A stretch of 64,000 nucleotides of DNA. Origin: an uncultured Christensenella sp. (GTDB taxonomy: Bacteria; Bacillota; Clostridia; Christensenellales; UBA3700). The stretch lies in NCBI GenBank assembly GCA_910584975.1, contig CAJUEA010000001.1:62001-126000 (forward strand), in the 5' to 3' direction. Position numbers and translations under genes: made by a program. Under the pieces are notes generated by a model that was not told the origin of the DNA, made no database searches, and saw only the letters and a list, made by a program, of their open reading frames with translations. This document shows, one piece after another, positions 14,269 through 24,314 of the stretch (positions within the stretch are counted from its first letter, which is position 1; every line of letters begins with the position of its first letter).

Positions 14269-15717
14269 CTACTTAGTTTGAATGATTTTTTCCAGCTTGA
14301 TGTCCTCTGGCTTTATTGTAATACCCACACGGTCGTTGCTGTCGTATTCGTCTTCAGTTTCCACAAAAAAATCAAAGCCGTTGTCAGATTTTACAACATA
14401 TTGATACTTGTCTCCCTTAAAGATACTTGATACGATATTGCCCGCGATAGGTGCAGAATCTTCATAGTCAGTAAGGTCGATTTTGTCAAAGTCAACAGAT
14501 ACTTTAACCTCTGCTTTTATGTACTCATTTTCAGAATACCCCTGATTTTCGAAGGTTTTTTTGTCATAATTAAACACTCCGTCAGCAAATTCAAGTTCAC
14601 TTTCATTAAGCACAATAGCATTGATAACATTGCTGTTTTTCTCTTTTTTCATGATGTGGATGTCGTCTGGACGGATGTAAAGACTAACTTTTTCGCCTGC
14701 TTTCCATTCAGTTGTTGAGTGGATAAGAAACTCCATTTTGTTTGCAACCACGCTCATTTCGTAATGAACGCCTTTGAACAAAGAGGAAATAACCTCGCCC
14801 TTGATTTGTCCTTTTTCCTCATCCATAAGATAAATATCCTCTGGACGAATAACCACATCGATTGCTTGATTTTTTTCAAAACCACCATCAACGCATTTGA
14901 ATTCTGCTCCTGCAAATCTAACAAGCTTGTCTTCAAGCATAATTCCATTGATGATGTTTGATTCGCCAATAAAGTCTGCAACGAAAGCGTTGTTTGGCTC
15001 GTTGTAAATATCAATAGGTGTGCCAACTTGATGGATAATTCCGTTTTTCATAACCACAATACGGTCGCTCATTGTAAGAGCCTCTTCTTGGTCGTGGGTA
15101 ACATAAACGAAAGTAATACCCAGTCTGCGATGCATATTTTTAAGTTCAAGTTGCATTTCTTGTCTCATTTTAAGGTCAAGAGCACCCAAAGGCTCGTCCA
15201 GCAAAAGCACCTGTGGCTCGTTTACAATAGCACGAGCAATGGCAACCCTTTGTTGTTGACCACCACTAAGACTTGTTACATTTCTGTATTCATAGTCAGT
15301 AAGTCCAACAATCTTAAGAGCTTTTTTAACTTTTTCTGAAATAAGATTTTTGATCGCTTTGCGTCTTGCCATATAGCCTTTAACATCAGTGCAAAGTTCT
15401 TTCTTTTTCAATTTCAAACCAAAAGCGATGTTGTCAAAAACATTCAAATGTGGGAAAAGCGCATATCTTTGAAAAACGGTGTTAACAGGACGCATATGTG
15501 GAGGAATATCCAGCACGGATTTTCCGTCAAGCATAATTTCGCCACTTGTAGGCTTTTCAAAACCTGCAATCATTCTTAAAGTAGTTGTTTTGCCACAACC
15601 ACTAGGTCCAAGGAAAGTAACAAATTCTCCTTTTTCAATGTTAAGGTTGACATTATCAACAACATTTTGTCCATCATAAGCTTTGCAAACATCTTTCAAT
15701 TCAATAAGTGTACTCAT
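14269..15717 (-). CDS. potA: Polyamine ABC transporter ATPase PotA with double TOBE region
   Basis: A 482-residue ATP-binding subunit. Walker [10 protein letters not shown], signature LSGGQQQR, Walker [12 protein letters not shown] and H-loop THDQEEA are intact. PotA is normally about 350-380 residues; the extra length comes from a second TOBE-like segment: IRPEDI and [13 protein letters not shown] are echoed by IKPEDI and [13 protein letters not shown] near the end, so the regulatory domain seems duplicated. Start chosen at the ATG at 15717, with GGAG about nine bases upstream on the minus strand; an upstream in-frame ATG would overlap the regulator gene. It follows the XRE-cupin gene by 14 bases. 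Confidence 0.92.
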   Translation of the reverse strand: MSTLIELKDVCKAYDGQNVVDNVNLNIEKGEFVTFLGPSGCGKTTTLRMIAGFEKPTSGEIMLDGKSVLDIPPHMRPVNTVFQRYALFPHLNVFDNIAFGLKLKKKELCTDVKGYMARRKAIKNLISEKVKKALKIVGLTDYEYRNVTSLSGGQQQRVAIARAIVNEPQVLLLDEPLGALDLKMRQEMQLELKNMHRRLGITFVYVTHDQEEALTMSDRIVVMKNGIIHQVGTPIDIYNEPNNAFVADFIGESNIINGIMLEDKLVRFAGAEFKCVDGGFEKNQAIDVVIRPEDIYLMDEEKGQIKGEVISSLFKGVHYEMSVVANKMEFLIHSTTEWKAGEKVSLYIRPDDIHIMKKEKNSNVINAIVLNESELEFADGVFNYDKKTFENQGYSENEYIKAEVKVSVDFDKIDLTDYEDSAPIAGNIVSSIFKGDKYQYVVKSDNGFDFFVETEDEYDSNDRVGITIKPEDIKLEKIIQTK

Positions 15718-15731
15718 ATATTTTTTCTCCA

Positions 15732-16265
15732 TTAAAAAGTAGGTGGGCTTGAAATCCAAATTATTTTTGCAGGTATATTACTTGCATTTTCAATATAGTG
15801 CAATTTGTCTGACACAAAATAAAAACTTTCTTTTGCTTTCACCGTATAGCTGTTTTTGCCAAGGTGCAAAATAATTTTGCCTGAAAGCACATATCCAAAT
15901 TCTTCGCCTTCGTGGGGCATATCGCTTGGCAGCGAATATTTTGGCTTTATTGTAACCAAAAGAGGTTCCATCTCATTTTTTTGGCAATTAGGAACCAACC
16001 AAATTTTTTCCTGCTCCAAGCTGTCTTTTACGATAAAGTCATTTTCAGTAAAAACAACCTGTTCTTCTTCCTCTTCCTTAAAAAAAGTTTGTGCGTCTGT
16101 ACCAAGTGCGGATAAAATATCAATCAAAGTTGATATTGAAGGGCTTGTCAAATCGTTTTCCAGTTGCGAAATATACCCTTTTGTCAGTTCACATCTGTCG
16201 GCAAGCTCTGATTGTGTGAGCGATAGTTGCAAGCGCAATCTTTTAATTTTTGACCCGATTTCCAT
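15732..16265 (-). CDS. XRE-cupin regulator of the polyamine operon
   Basis: A 177-residue regulator: helix-turn-helix at residues 1-62 ([29 protein letters not shown]) and a cupin from about 105 ([20 protein letters not shown]) that probably senses a small ligand, by analogy with PuuR-type proteins linked to polyamine uptake. First gene of the operon with potABCD order. Start chosen at the Met with AAGGAG upstream; a longer in-frame start at 16307 has no such site. It likely controls its own operon through the palindrome at 16417-16433. Confidence 0.88.
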   Translation of the reverse strand: MEIGSKIKRLRLQLSLTQSELADRCELTKGYISQLENDLTSPSISTLIDILSALGTDAQTFFKEEEEEQVVFTENDFIVKDSLEQEKIWLVPNCQKNEMEPLLVTIKPKYSLPSDMPHEGEEFGYVLSGKIILHLGKNSYTVKAKESFYFVSDKLHYIENASNIPAKIIWISSPPTF

Positions 16266-16394
16266 AAAAACTCCTTTATTCTTTAATAACACTCTGTTAT
16301 TTAACAAAACAAAAAAAATGTCTTTCTGTCAATTTTATCATCTTGTTTGCCATATTAAACTGCTTGTTTACTAAATTTCATAATATTAAACGCA

Positions 16395-16479
16395 AAGTTT
16401 AGTAAAACATTATTTGCTAAACTTTAAGTTTAGTTTTATTAAACAAAAAGAGTATAGCATACATTTTTTTCGCTGTCAA
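16395..16479 (-). promoter_or_regulatory. Pot operon promoter with downstream palindromic operator
   Basis: On the minus strand TTGACA (16474-16479), 17 bases and TATACT (16451-16456) predict a start near 16444. Just downstream lies the palindrome CTAAACTTTAAGTTTAG (16417-16433), plus another AAGTTTAG at 16395-16402. These are the likely binding sites of the XRE-cupin protein, placed to block transcription. Confidence 0.85.
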
Positions 16480-16631
16480 TTATTTTTAATAATAATTTTT
16501 TCAATTTCTCAAAATTTTGCCTATTATTTGGATGTAAATTTAAAATAGTAATTTGAAATAGAAAAATGTAAAAATAATATTGTTAAAATATTTTATAAAA
16601 ATATTAATGTATTATAAAAGCAAATAAAAGC

Positions 16632-17067
16632 AAAATTTGACATATCTCGGTAAGCTCGGTATGACGGGAAAGGTTACTCGGGATGACAGAAATTGTTGCA
16701 ATGAGCAATTATTTGAGATTTCTCCCTATGCCCACAAAAAGCTATTTTGCGAGGACTCTATTACACTCGGGATTACAGAAAATGCTCAGAATGAAATTTA
16801 TTATACTATTATAAGTCCTGTTTGTGTCATTCTGAGCGAAACACAGTGAAGCCAAAGAATCTCCGATTGTGCTTGTTTATTTTTGTTATCGCGAATGTAA
16901 TAGAGGGATCTCTGACTTTGCTTGTGGGGCAAACTGAGAAATCTACGACATTGCGCTCAAGTGATGGTCTGAGATGTATCGGCTGCGTTGCACTGCGCCT
17001 AACATGAAAGGAAACAAACTCAAAATGATAATATTGTCATTTCGAGCGTAGTCGAGAAATCTCCAAC
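16632..17067. repeat. Cluster of interspersed TCATTCTGAGCG-type repeats
   Basis: Several partial copies of a palindromic repeat family: TCGGTATGACGGG and CTCGGGATGACAG near 16654-16687, GAGATTTCTCCC near 16709, CTCGGGATTACAG near 16769, GTCATTCTGAGCGAAAC near 16826 ending AAGAATCTCC, and TTTCGAGCGTAGTCGAGAAA near 17040. An internal hairpin of the type CCACAAAAAGCTATTTTGCGAGG is split between arms. No gene is supported here. Confidence 0.8.
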
Positions 17068-17379
17068 TTTATTAAAAAGTTATTTACTAAGGTAAATATG
17101 ACAATGACACTAAATAGGGCAAAAGAATTATTGCAAAGTTAAAGCAGAAGAAAAAGCCAATCATATTCCACATTAAATAGATTTACCAATGCTAAAAGAC
17201 TTGTAAATGCTTGATTTTACTTGCAATTATAAAAAAATAAATTTAAATCTAAAAGTTGTTTTATATCCACGAAATGCAGAAAAACACTTTGTTATTATTG
17301 AAATTACATGATAGATTTATATGAATTTTCTTTTTTTCTTAGGTGTTGCATTTGATAGTATAATTCACTATCGCAACAA
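17068..17379. other. AT-rich gap, no feature seen
   Basis: About 310 bases between the repeat cluster and the thioredoxin terminator. No reading frame with a ribosome site, no clear promoter or RNA structure. Confidence 0.6.
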
Positions 17380-17413
17380 AAAACACAAGTGTATGATACC
17401 ACTTGCGTTTTTA
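17380..17413 (-). terminator. Terminator of trxA
   Basis: Stem CAAGTG / CACTTG extended by A-rich and T-rich arms around an eight-base loop, 31 bases beyond the trxA stop on the minus strand. Confidence 0.8.
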
Positions 17414-17443
17414 TAGAATTGATATTCAATTAATTATGAAAAC

Positions 17444-17746
17444 TTATTTTACAAAAGCTTTAAGTTGATTTATGTTCATAAAACCAACTTGTTTGTCAAC
17501 AATTTCGCCTTCTTTGCAAAGTATAAGTGTTGGAATTGAAACAACTCCAAATTCTTTTGCAACATCTGAAACGACATCAACATCCACTTTAATAACTTGA
17601 ACATCCGGCATATCATTTGCAAATTGTTCCAAAACAGGAGCAAGCATTTTGCATGGACCACACCAATTTGCGTAAAAGTCTACAAGTACAGTTCCGCTTG
17701 CTGTTGCATCAACAAAGTCTGATTTATTGTTTATGTGTTTTATCAT
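17444..17746 (-). CDS. trxA: Thioredoxin
   Basis: A 100-residue thioredoxin, cytoplasmic disulfide reductase. Active site WCGPC at residues 28-32, cis-proline in SIPTLIL at about 75-77, and the usual fold length. AGGAGG lies about six bases before the ATG. Single-gene unit with its own promoter and terminator; no thioredoxin reductase gene adjoins it. Confidence 0.96.
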   Translation of the reverse strand: MIKHINNKSDFVDATASGTVLVDFYANWCGPCKMLAPVLEQFANDMPDVQVIKVDVDVVSDVAKEFGVVSIPTLILCKEGEIVDKQVGFMNINQLKAFVK

Positions 17747-17832
17747 AAAAATCCTCCTAGATTATGTATTTTTAATGTATTGTAATAGTAATTATATTGT
17801 CATATAGTTTAATAGAATTATTCAGTAATATT

Positions 17833-17861
17833 AGTATAGCACAAATAAATCAAATTATCAA
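17833..17861 (-). promoter_or_regulatory. Promoter of trxA
   Basis: Minus strand TTGATA (17856-17861), 17 bases, TATACT (17833-17838). The leader of about 80 bases shows no clear structure. Confidence 0.75.
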
Positions 17862-18002
17862 TATAAAAGAAAAATTCATATTATTTTTTCAATTTGCGTA
17901 TGCCATTTTACTTGTTTAAATTATTGTACAATAACTTAAATGTGATTTATTTTATATTTCGCTTACAAATAATTAATATTAATATTTCTTGAAATTTCTT
18001 GT

Positions 18003-19049
18003 TCAAAGATTTCTTGTGTAAAAAGTGCTTTTGCCTGTGCCATGACGAGTAATTTGATTTTCTTCAACCAAAATATTAAGATTTTTGACAATGGTTGTTT
18101 TGCCAAGAGTTGGGCAAAGTTCAATCAAATCATTTTTTGTGAACTTTCCAAGTTTTGTTGAAATTGCTTTCAAAACAATCTCTTTGCTTGTTCTTTTAAT
18201 ACCAACAAGGTCAACTCTGTCTTCAAAATCTATATATGCACCAAGAATTATGCTCAACAAATATTTGATAAATGGTGTTGGGTCATTTGTTCCTTCGTGC
18301 CAGTTAAGATTGCTTTTGCCTAGTGCTGCATAATATGATTCTTTATTGTTTTCAATTTTTTTCTCCAAACTGATATATTTCCCCACAAAATATCCACTGC
18401 GATAAAGTAGAAGGGTGGTTAAAAGCCTGCTCATTCTGCCATTTCCGTCATTAAATGGATGTATGCAAAGAAAGTCAACAATAAAAATAGGTATTAAAAG
18501 CAAAGGATGTACAATTTTGCTATCTAATGCTTTGTTGAAAGTGTTGCATAAGTAATCAATTGCAGTTGGTGTCTCGTATGGTGCAAGAGGTGTAAATCTT
18601 ATTGTTTGAGAGCCATCTTTGTGAATTTCTGCAATGTAATTTTGATTGTTTTTGAAATGTCCACCAAAAGAATTTTGAGAATAGCGATATAAGATTTTGT
18701 GCATTTGCAAAATATAATTTGGTGTTACATCCAAAAAATCAAAACTTTCGTGTATGGTTTTTAACACATCACGATAACCCAAAATTTCTTCTTCATTTCT
18801 GTTGTGAGGGGCAGTAGTGTCTTCAAGCAGTTGCTTTATTCTCATGTCTGTTGTGATAATTCCCTCAATTCTGTTTGAGTATTCCGTGCTTTGAATTTTT
18901 GCAATTTCAACAAGCTTTTCCAATTCCTCTGGTTGTTGAGAAAGATAAAGCGTTTGTTTCCCCTTATGTTCTTGTATTTCAAGCAAAGTATTGATAATTT
19001 CGGAATCCCATTTGATATTGTTTAGATTGCTATAATCAAACTCTCTCAT
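18003..19049 (-). CDS. Fic-domain protein (AMP-transferase type)
   Basis: A 348-residue Fic protein with the catalytic motif HPFNDGNGRMSR and, near the N-terminus, STEYSNRIEGI, which fits the inhibitory helix motif (S/T)xxxE(G/N) found in self-inhibited Fic proteins. Such enzymes usually transfer AMP to protein hydroxyls. A C-terminal winged-helix-like region (about residues 275-345; TKNDLIELCPTLGKTTIVKNLNIL) suggests DNA binding, as in many bacterial Fic-HTH proteins. Start chosen at the ATG at 19049 with AGAGG upstream; the longer in-frame start at 19097 lies in the promoter -35 box. No antitoxin gene adjoins it. Confidence 0.9.
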   Translation of the reverse strand: MREFDYSNLNNIKWDSEIINTLLEIQEHKGKQTLYLSQQPEELEKLVEIAKIQSTEYSNRIEGIITTDMRIKQLLEDTTAPHNRNEEEILGYRDVLKTIHESFDFLDVTPNYILQMHKILYRYSQNSFGGHFKNNQNYIAEIHKDGSQTIRFTPLAPYETPTAIDYLCNTFNKALDSKIVHPLLLIPIFIVDFLCIHPFNDGNGRMSRLLTTLLLYRSGYFVGKYISLEKKIENNKESYYAALGKSNLNWHEGTNDPTPFIKYLLSIILGAYIDFEDRVDLVGIKRTSKEIVLKAISTKLGKFTKNDLIELCPTLGKTTIVKNLNILVEENQITRHGTGKSTFYTRNL

Positions 19050-19068
19050 TTTATTACCTCTTGGGGAT

Positions 19069-19097
19069 ATTATAACCATTTTTTGCTTAAAAGTCAA
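19069..19097 (-). promoter_or_regulatory. Promoter of the fic gene
   Basis: Minus strand TTGACT (19092-19097), 17 bases and TATAAT (19069-19074). The leader would be only about a dozen bases. Confidence 0.85.
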
Positions 19098-19141
19098 TGA
19101 GTTTTTTGTTTTTTATTGAAAAATGCGATTACTTTTATGGT

Positions 19142-19322
19142 AAAAGTGGTCGTATTTAACAAGTTTGCGTTCATTTTTAAATAAATTTGGTCGTATTTTC
19201 TTAAAAGTGGTCGAAAGTGGGGAAATTGCGTTCATTTATCATTAAATTTGGTCGTATTTTTGCAAAAGTGGTCGTATTTGACAAGCTTGCGTTCATTTTT
19301 CAATAAATTTGGTCGTATTTTA
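19142..19322. repeat. Three 61-bp tandem repeats upstream of fic
   Basis: Units start at 19142, 19203 and 19264, each beginning AAAAGTGGTCG, with TTGCGTTCATTT in the middle and AAATTTGGTCGTATTTT at the end. The motif GTCGTATTT occurs up to twice per unit. The first and third units are most alike; the second differs in the GAAAGTGGGGAAA part. They begin 45 bases upstream of the fic -35 box and may be regulator-binding sites or a passive repeat. Confidence 0.92.
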
Positions 19323-19390
19323 GATTGAAATACAGATTTACCCGTGAAAGATTGACTATTATTGTTGGTTAAAGAGCAAGGTTTGTTTTC

Positions 19391-19676
19391 TTGTCATTCT
19401 GAGCGAAAATGGGGTATAAGGAAACATCTTGGACAATGCTGTTGAGTAAAACAAAAGAAATCATTATTATTGGGAAAACTCGGAGAGTGATAGTGTGAGA
19501 TTCCTCGATTACACTCGGGATGACGGGCTTAGGTGATTGAAATGCCAATGGCAATGTCATTCTGAGCGAAACAAAGTGAAGTCGAAGAATCTAGGACTAT
19601 GCTTATTGAGTAAGGAAAAGAAGTCATTATTGCGTATGCAAAGTTTGAGATTTCTCGACAGGCTCGAAATGACAAG
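19391..19676. repeat. Second cluster of interspersed repeats
   Basis: Copies include GTCATTCTGAGCGAAAA at about 19392, GAGATTCCTCGATTACACTC with GGGATGACGGG at about 19497-19526, GTCATTCTGAGCGAAAC with AAGTCGAAGAATC at about 19556-19592, and GAGATTTCTCGACAGGCTC with GAAATGACA at about 19647-19674. They are alternating left and right arms of the same family. The remaining bases up to 19925 show only a possible TATAAT near 19834. Confidence 0.85.
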
Positions 19677-19925
19677 CATAGCCGCAATGAGTTAGACAAA
19701 AGGTTGCTATTGGTTGAAAACAGGCAGAATAAAGATGGCTAAAATAACTCGTAATATTTATTCTGTATAATTTTTGTGTAAAATTTGTGTAGTGTTTTTA
19801 AAGTTTAAGGTTAGATTAAGGTGTGTAATCTATTATAATATTGTATTATACCACGCATATTAAAGCAGATGTGTGCTAAAAATATGTTTGTGGTGGGCGA
19901 ATTCTGACTTCTTAGGGAGGAAATT

Positions 19926-22900
19926 ATGGAGAGAAGAAAGACAAAAATATCTTTGATGTGCATTAGCGCGTTGGTTGTTGTTGCCCTAGTATTTTCTGTT
20001 GTGGGGGTTGCATTGTTTGGCAAGTCCAGCAAAAATGAAAGTTTTTTGAGCAATAATAATATCAACACAACTGCTGATATATCATCAGAGGATTATTTGG
20101 GCAGAATAGGCAATCAGGAAGCTTATAAAAAGAATTTAGCTGATAACTCAAATCAATGGGCTCCTATTGATAATGCGGAGGATTTGAGAAAATTCTTGAA
20201 AGGTGAAAGCAATGGAACTGGTAAAGAATATAACTCAAAGCAAGGCTTTTTGACAAGAGATATTACTGATTTTAACTGGACAGATGCTTATGCACCTAAC
20301 ATTGACTTTGGCTCAACAACATCAAGAATTTTGGATGGTTGTGGATATACCATTACATATAATGTTTACAAGGAAATAGCTGGTGTTATTCGTACTGGAC
20401 AGGATCGTTCAATTGGAATGAGAATGACAACTCAAAGAACAGGCAAAGCTTATGCATTCTCTTATGATGGATCAGATGCTGAATATTCTGTTTTTTCATT
20501 GTTTGTAACTAGATTGGGACAATACGGTGCTTTGCAGAACTTTAGGTTTAACATTAAAGGTGGTGTTTTCATTGAACATCAAAATGAAGGAATGTCAAAC
20601 AAAGTTGTTTCAGTTCTTGGTGGTTTAGTTGGATATGTTGCCGGAGGCAAAATTGACAATGTTTGCGTTGCTTTGGGAAAAGATGATAATTCTGAGAGCA
20701 AATTGTTTTTGAAAAGAGATAGTAGTCAAAAGAAATATGAAAATATTGCATGCGTAGGTGGTGGCGTTGGCTTTTGCGAAAATGGAAGAATAACCAATTT
20801 TTCATTCATTTTAAAACAAGGCGGATTAGTAAAAAGCGAATCTTATACTAAATATTGGAACACAGCAGATCAAAATAATGGTATTGCAATTACTGGTGGA
20901 CTAATTGGATATGCATTTTTTGGAGGAACATTGAAAAATTTGGCTTTTTATGGTCAAGGTGGCATTTTGGAAACTTTTGTTGAACATGACAAAGTTAACT
21001 TTGGTGGTGAGTCTAGTCAGTTTGCATGGGAAGTTATTGGTGGCATAATGGCGTTCATAGGTAATGAGTCAAATGTTTCATCTGCTGCAGTTGGTGGAAA
21101 TTTGAACTGTATGAAAACAAGCAACAAAACTTCTCATATTGATTTCCGAAGAAAAAATGCATTTATAGCATCAACACGACCTGCTCAATCATCAGGTAAA
21201 GGAGATCCGGCTGATTCATATATTGATTCTAAAGTTTATTTTGATGTTGTAAAAAATTCAAGTGGTAGCTATACTGGCTCAGAGCCTTGTGCTTGGAATA
21301 GTGATGGTAGCAGAGAAGAAAGTTTTGAGGGCAGAAGTGAATGTTCTGACACTACAAAAGGTTATAAGGTTTCTGGTGGTCCAACTGCATATATTACAAC
21401 TCAAGATGGCGTGAAGGCATATTTGGATAACAAAGATAACACTTATAGTTCTATCGCAGTGTTTGTACCTGAAGGAAAAGTGTTGTGGGAGGCATTTGGA
21501 AGAAAAAGATATTCTGAATTGCTAAGTGGTGCTTTGTGTGGCTGGAATAGTGATGCTAACTCAAAAGGCTTATCTTTGAATGAGGCAATTGAAAATGGTA
21601 TGTCTATTATCAATGCAGGAATAAGTGGTCAAGGCGAAGTTGGTTTTTATAAAAGACTTGATGGTGGTACTGGATTAAGTGCAGACGATCAAATTTATGA
21701 AGACAGCAAAGGTTACAAATGGCAGGAAATGTCTGACCAAAGCAGAGCTTTCAGAAATGGTGGCAAGGATTCTCCTTTGTATTATGATGGAACACAATAT
21801 GAATTGAAAATGTTGGTTGGTGGCATATTATATGATGAAGGATTGTTGGTGGAAAACTTGGGTAACTTGAAAGACTCAATGAACACTCACAATGGTAGAC
21901 CAGTTAAATTGTCTTGCAATGATGGTGGAGACCCAGATACTGCATTGTCATACATTATGGAAACTGATCAAGAAAAGGTTGTAATATCGCTTTCAAAAAC
22001 AACTGGTATGGACAGATTATTGTCAATTCAAAAAAGACAAATGTTTGTTCATAAGAGTGGTAATTATGTTCGTGGCACTTCAAATATCTTTGATGGCGTT
22101 AAATTAAGATTTGGTCGTATGCCAAAAGATCCAAGTCAACCTAATAGTGGTGAATATGTTGCAAACACAGGACTTGTAAGCAACGAGGTGATTTTGTGGC
22201 AAGAAACTCGTATTGCTCAAGGACAGGAAATTGAACTTGATGTTGCAGGACATCAAATGCTTAGACCTTCAACCAACAATTATATTATTTATGAGTGGGT
22301 TAGCACTAATAGTTCTAGTGGGTATTTGAGAGAAGTTGGTGGTTATTTCTCTGCAATCATTGCTCCACAAACAATAACACTGGGCACAGCAAAATACAGC
22401 AATAATGATGGCAAACATATTTATATCAACGGCGAGGCTTATGATGGTAAATATGAAATAATAAATGGTCATACATATGACGATGAAGAAAAAAATAATC
22501 AAAAACGCAAAATTACAATTTCTGCAAGAGACGATGATGCACACTTTACTGCTAGAGGTATAGTTTTGTATAACGAAGCAGGTGGGATTGTCAGAGAATA
22601 TAGATTTGAAGATTTGAACAAAGATGACAGAGGATTGTACAATATTGAATATTTGGTTACAGATTCTTCTGTGGCAAGAATTGGATTGTTGGATTATAAT
22701 GAAAGAACATACATCATTAATCCAGGTTCAAGTGGTATGGTAAATGGCACTTATGGTTCAAAAGCTTTCAAGTATGGCGAAATAGTAACATTGAGTATTC
22801 CAACACTTTCTTCAAGTCAAGCTTTTGATGGTTGGAAAATTAATGGTACAGAAAATTATTATTCTTTCAGACAAACAATAACTTTCAAAGTTACTCAATC

Positions 22901-23735
22901 TTTGGACATTACTCCTGTAACAGTTTTAACAGAAGAAAATCCTTGGACAATCAAATATTACACTGATTATAAAGATACAGCTGTGTTTAAGGATGGAGAG
23001 GAGCTAAGAATCAGAAGACTTAATGATGTTTATGATGAGGCTTGGCACTTTGAAAATTATAAATTGCAAGACAGAATGGGTCGTCGTCATACAGGTTGGA
23101 AGATGGTGGCTGTTGATGAAATAGCAAAAACAGCATCTTTCGTGGCAGTTTATGATGATGGCGAGGGCAACAATCCAGCAAAAGTTCAAGTTATTTGGAA
23201 CAACCAACCAACATATAATGACTATGTATTCTTTGGAAGTCCAATAACATTGCAAGCTAAAAAGACTTATTATGTGAACGATGTTGAAGTTGTTGTTGGG
23301 GATACTCCTCTTACAATCTTTGCAATTACAAATCTTTATATTGATGAAAAAAGATTGGTTGAAGTACAATCAAATTCAATGGATTACAGCTCTTTCTTAA
23401 GAGTGGAAAATGGTGTTCCAACTTACTATATCAGCATAACATTTGTTTATGGAAAGTTTGACCAAAGCTATATTGACACTGAAGAGGCGAGATTGGATAA
23501 ACCACAAATTAGTATGCCTGGATTTACTGAGGCTGATTTCACTCAATATGTAAGACAAGGTAATATTTATCAAATTAGTATGGTTATCACAGAAAGAGAG
23601 CTTGAGTGCAGATTTGGTCACAACTCTGAAATTACAACTTTCTTGACTATTATTGAGCCAGCAACTGATACAAAACCTGAAAAGCAATTTACTTTTGATA
23701 AAATTATGATTTTCAAAAGAAAAACTGTCAACTAA
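19926..23735 (+). CDS. Large secreted or membrane-anchored GLUG-like surface protein
   Basis: A 1269-residue protein with an N-terminal hydrophobic segment (residues about 9-32, no lipobox) acting as signal or anchor. Residues about 230-395 contain GLUG-like repeats (GGLVGYVAGGKIDNV, GGGVGFCENGRITNF, GGLIGYAFFGGTLKNL, GGIMAFIGNESNVSS), typical of surface adhesin-like proteins. Around 930-1000 there is an InlB-B-repeat-like stretch (FKYGEIVTLSIPTL, AFDGWKING). No sortase motif or C-terminal anchor is seen. GGGAGG lies just upstream of ATG 19926. Probably a cell-surface protein; ligand unknown. Confidence 0.82.
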   Translation: MERRKTKISLMCISALVVVALVFSVVGVALFGKSSKNESFLSNNNINTTADISSEDYLGRIGNQEAYKKNLADNSNQWAPIDNAEDLRKFLKGESNGTGKEYNSKQGFLTRDITDFNWTDAYAPNIDFGSTTSRILDGCGYTITYNVYKEIAGVIRTGQDRSIGMRMTTQRTGKAYAFSYDGSDAEYSVFSLFVTRLGQYGALQNFRFNIKGGVFIEHQNEGMSNKVVSVLGGLVGYVAGGKIDNVCVALGKDDNSESKLFLKRDSSQKKYENIACVGGGVGFCENGRITNFSFILKQGGLVKSESYTKYWNTADQNNGIAITGGLIGYAFFGGTLKNLAFYGQGGILETFVEHDKVNFGGESSQFAWEVIGGIMAFIGNESNVSSAAVGGNLNCMKTSNKTSHIDFRRKNAFIASTRPAQSSGKGDPADSYIDSKVYFDVVKNSSGSYTGSEPCAWNSDGSREESFEGRSECSDTTKGYKVSGGPTAYITTQDGVKAYLDNKDNTYSSIAVFVPEGKVLWEAFGRKRYSELLSGALCGWNSDANSKGLSLNEAIENGMSIINAGISGQGEVGFYKRLDGGTGLSADDQIYEDSKGYKWQEMSDQSRAFRNGGKDSPLYYDGTQYELKMLVGGILYDEGLLVENLGNLKDSMNTHNGRPVKLSCNDGGDPDTALSYIMETDQEKVVISLSKTTGMDRLLSIQKRQMFVHKSGNYVRGTSNIFDGVKLRFGRMPKDPSQPNSGEYVANTGLVSNEVILWQETRIAQGQEIELDVAGHQMLRPSTNNYIIYEWVSTNSSSGYLREVGGYFSAIIAPQTITLGTAKYSNNDGKHIYINGEAYDGKYEIINGHTYDDEEKNNQKRKITISARDDDAHFTARGIVLYNEAGGIVREYRFEDLNKDDRGLYNIEYLVTDSSVARIGLLDYNERTYIINPGSSGMVNGTYGSKAFKYGEIVTLSIPTLSSSQAFDGWKINGTENYYSFRQTITFKVTQSLDITPVTVLTEENPWTIKYYTDYKDTAVFKDGEELRIRRLNDVYDEAWHFENYKLQDRMGRRHTGWKMVAVDEIAKTASFVAVYDDGEGNNPAKVQVIWNNQPTYNDYVFFGSPITLQAKKTYYVNDVEVVVGDTPLTIFAITNLYIDEKRLVEVQSNSMDYSSFLRVENGVPTYYISITFVYGKFDQSYIDTEEARLDKPQISMPGFTEADFTQYVRQGNIYQISMVITERELECRFGHNSEITTFLTIIEPATDTKPEKQFTFDKIMIFKRKTVN

Positions 23736-23879
23736 AATAATTGCTTGATATTGATTATCATAGCTACAAGATGTTGTTTATAGTAAGTCGAGAGTATTAA
23801 ATTTTGTTTGATAAAAAACATATTGACACATTGAAATAATAGCTTGTATAAAAACAAAAATTAAAAAATATTAACAAAC

Positions 23880-23911
23880 AAAAAAGTCCTCGTGCAAATG
23901 AGGGCTTTTTT
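23880..23911 (+). terminator. Terminator after the GLUG-like gene
   Basis: Stem AAAAAGTCCTC / GAGGGCTTTTT (one G-T pair) with an eight-base loop and T run. Confidence 0.85.
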
Positions 23912-23934
23912 CTATCACGCAAAAAAGATATTTT

Positions 23935-24240
23935 GTGAGGATTTCATATAGCTCGAAATGACAAGAATAATCAATGATTAAAGGCTGATATTTTTAGCGT
24001 CATTCTGAGCGAAGTGTAATGAAGTCGAAGAATCTCATATTATGCGTATTGAGTAAAGTAAAAACAATCCTTATTGCATATGCAATGTACGAGATCCCTC
24101 TCTATACCCCACAAAAATGCTATTTTGTTGGGACCCCATTACGCTCGGGATGACACTGGCACAAGCAAAGTTTGAGATTTTTCATTATGCCCACAAAAAA
24201 GTTGTTTTGTGGGGAATACATTTTTCACTTTGCTTATGAC
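23935..24240. repeat. Third cluster of interspersed repeats
   Basis: Arms such as CTCGAAATGACA (about 23952), GTCATTCTGAGCGAAGTG with AATGAAGTCGAAGAATCTC (24000-24037), GAGATCCCTCTC with CTCGGGATGACAC (24089-24158) and GAGATTTTTCATTATG (about 24172). The internal hairpin CCCACAAAAA...TTTTGTGGGG is seen twice (near 24107 and 24190). Confidence 0.85.
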
Positions 24241-24279
24241 AAGCAGAAACAATCACAAAAGCAACAAGTTTTATTTCTC

Positions 24280-24308
24280 TTGACTTTAAATATGTTTGCG
24301 TGTATAAT
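24280..24308 (+). promoter_or_regulatory. Promoter of the ApgM-type fusion gene
   Basis: TTGACT (24280-24285), 17 bases and TATAAT (24303-24308), start near 24315, leaving a 200-base leader. Confidence 0.88.
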
Positions 24309-24314
24309 TAAATT

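Noticed and set aside
16637..17007. Short reading frames in the repeat cluster
   Set aside because: They run through palindromic repeat arms, lack ribosome sites and show no protein-like composition.
19050..19097. Upstream start for the Fic protein
   Set aside because: It falls in the predicted promoter; ATG at 19049 has AGAGG upstream and matches the family N-terminus.
19369..19560. Minus-strand reading frame of 63 codons
   Set aside because: It lies wholly in interspersed repeats and has no ribosome site.
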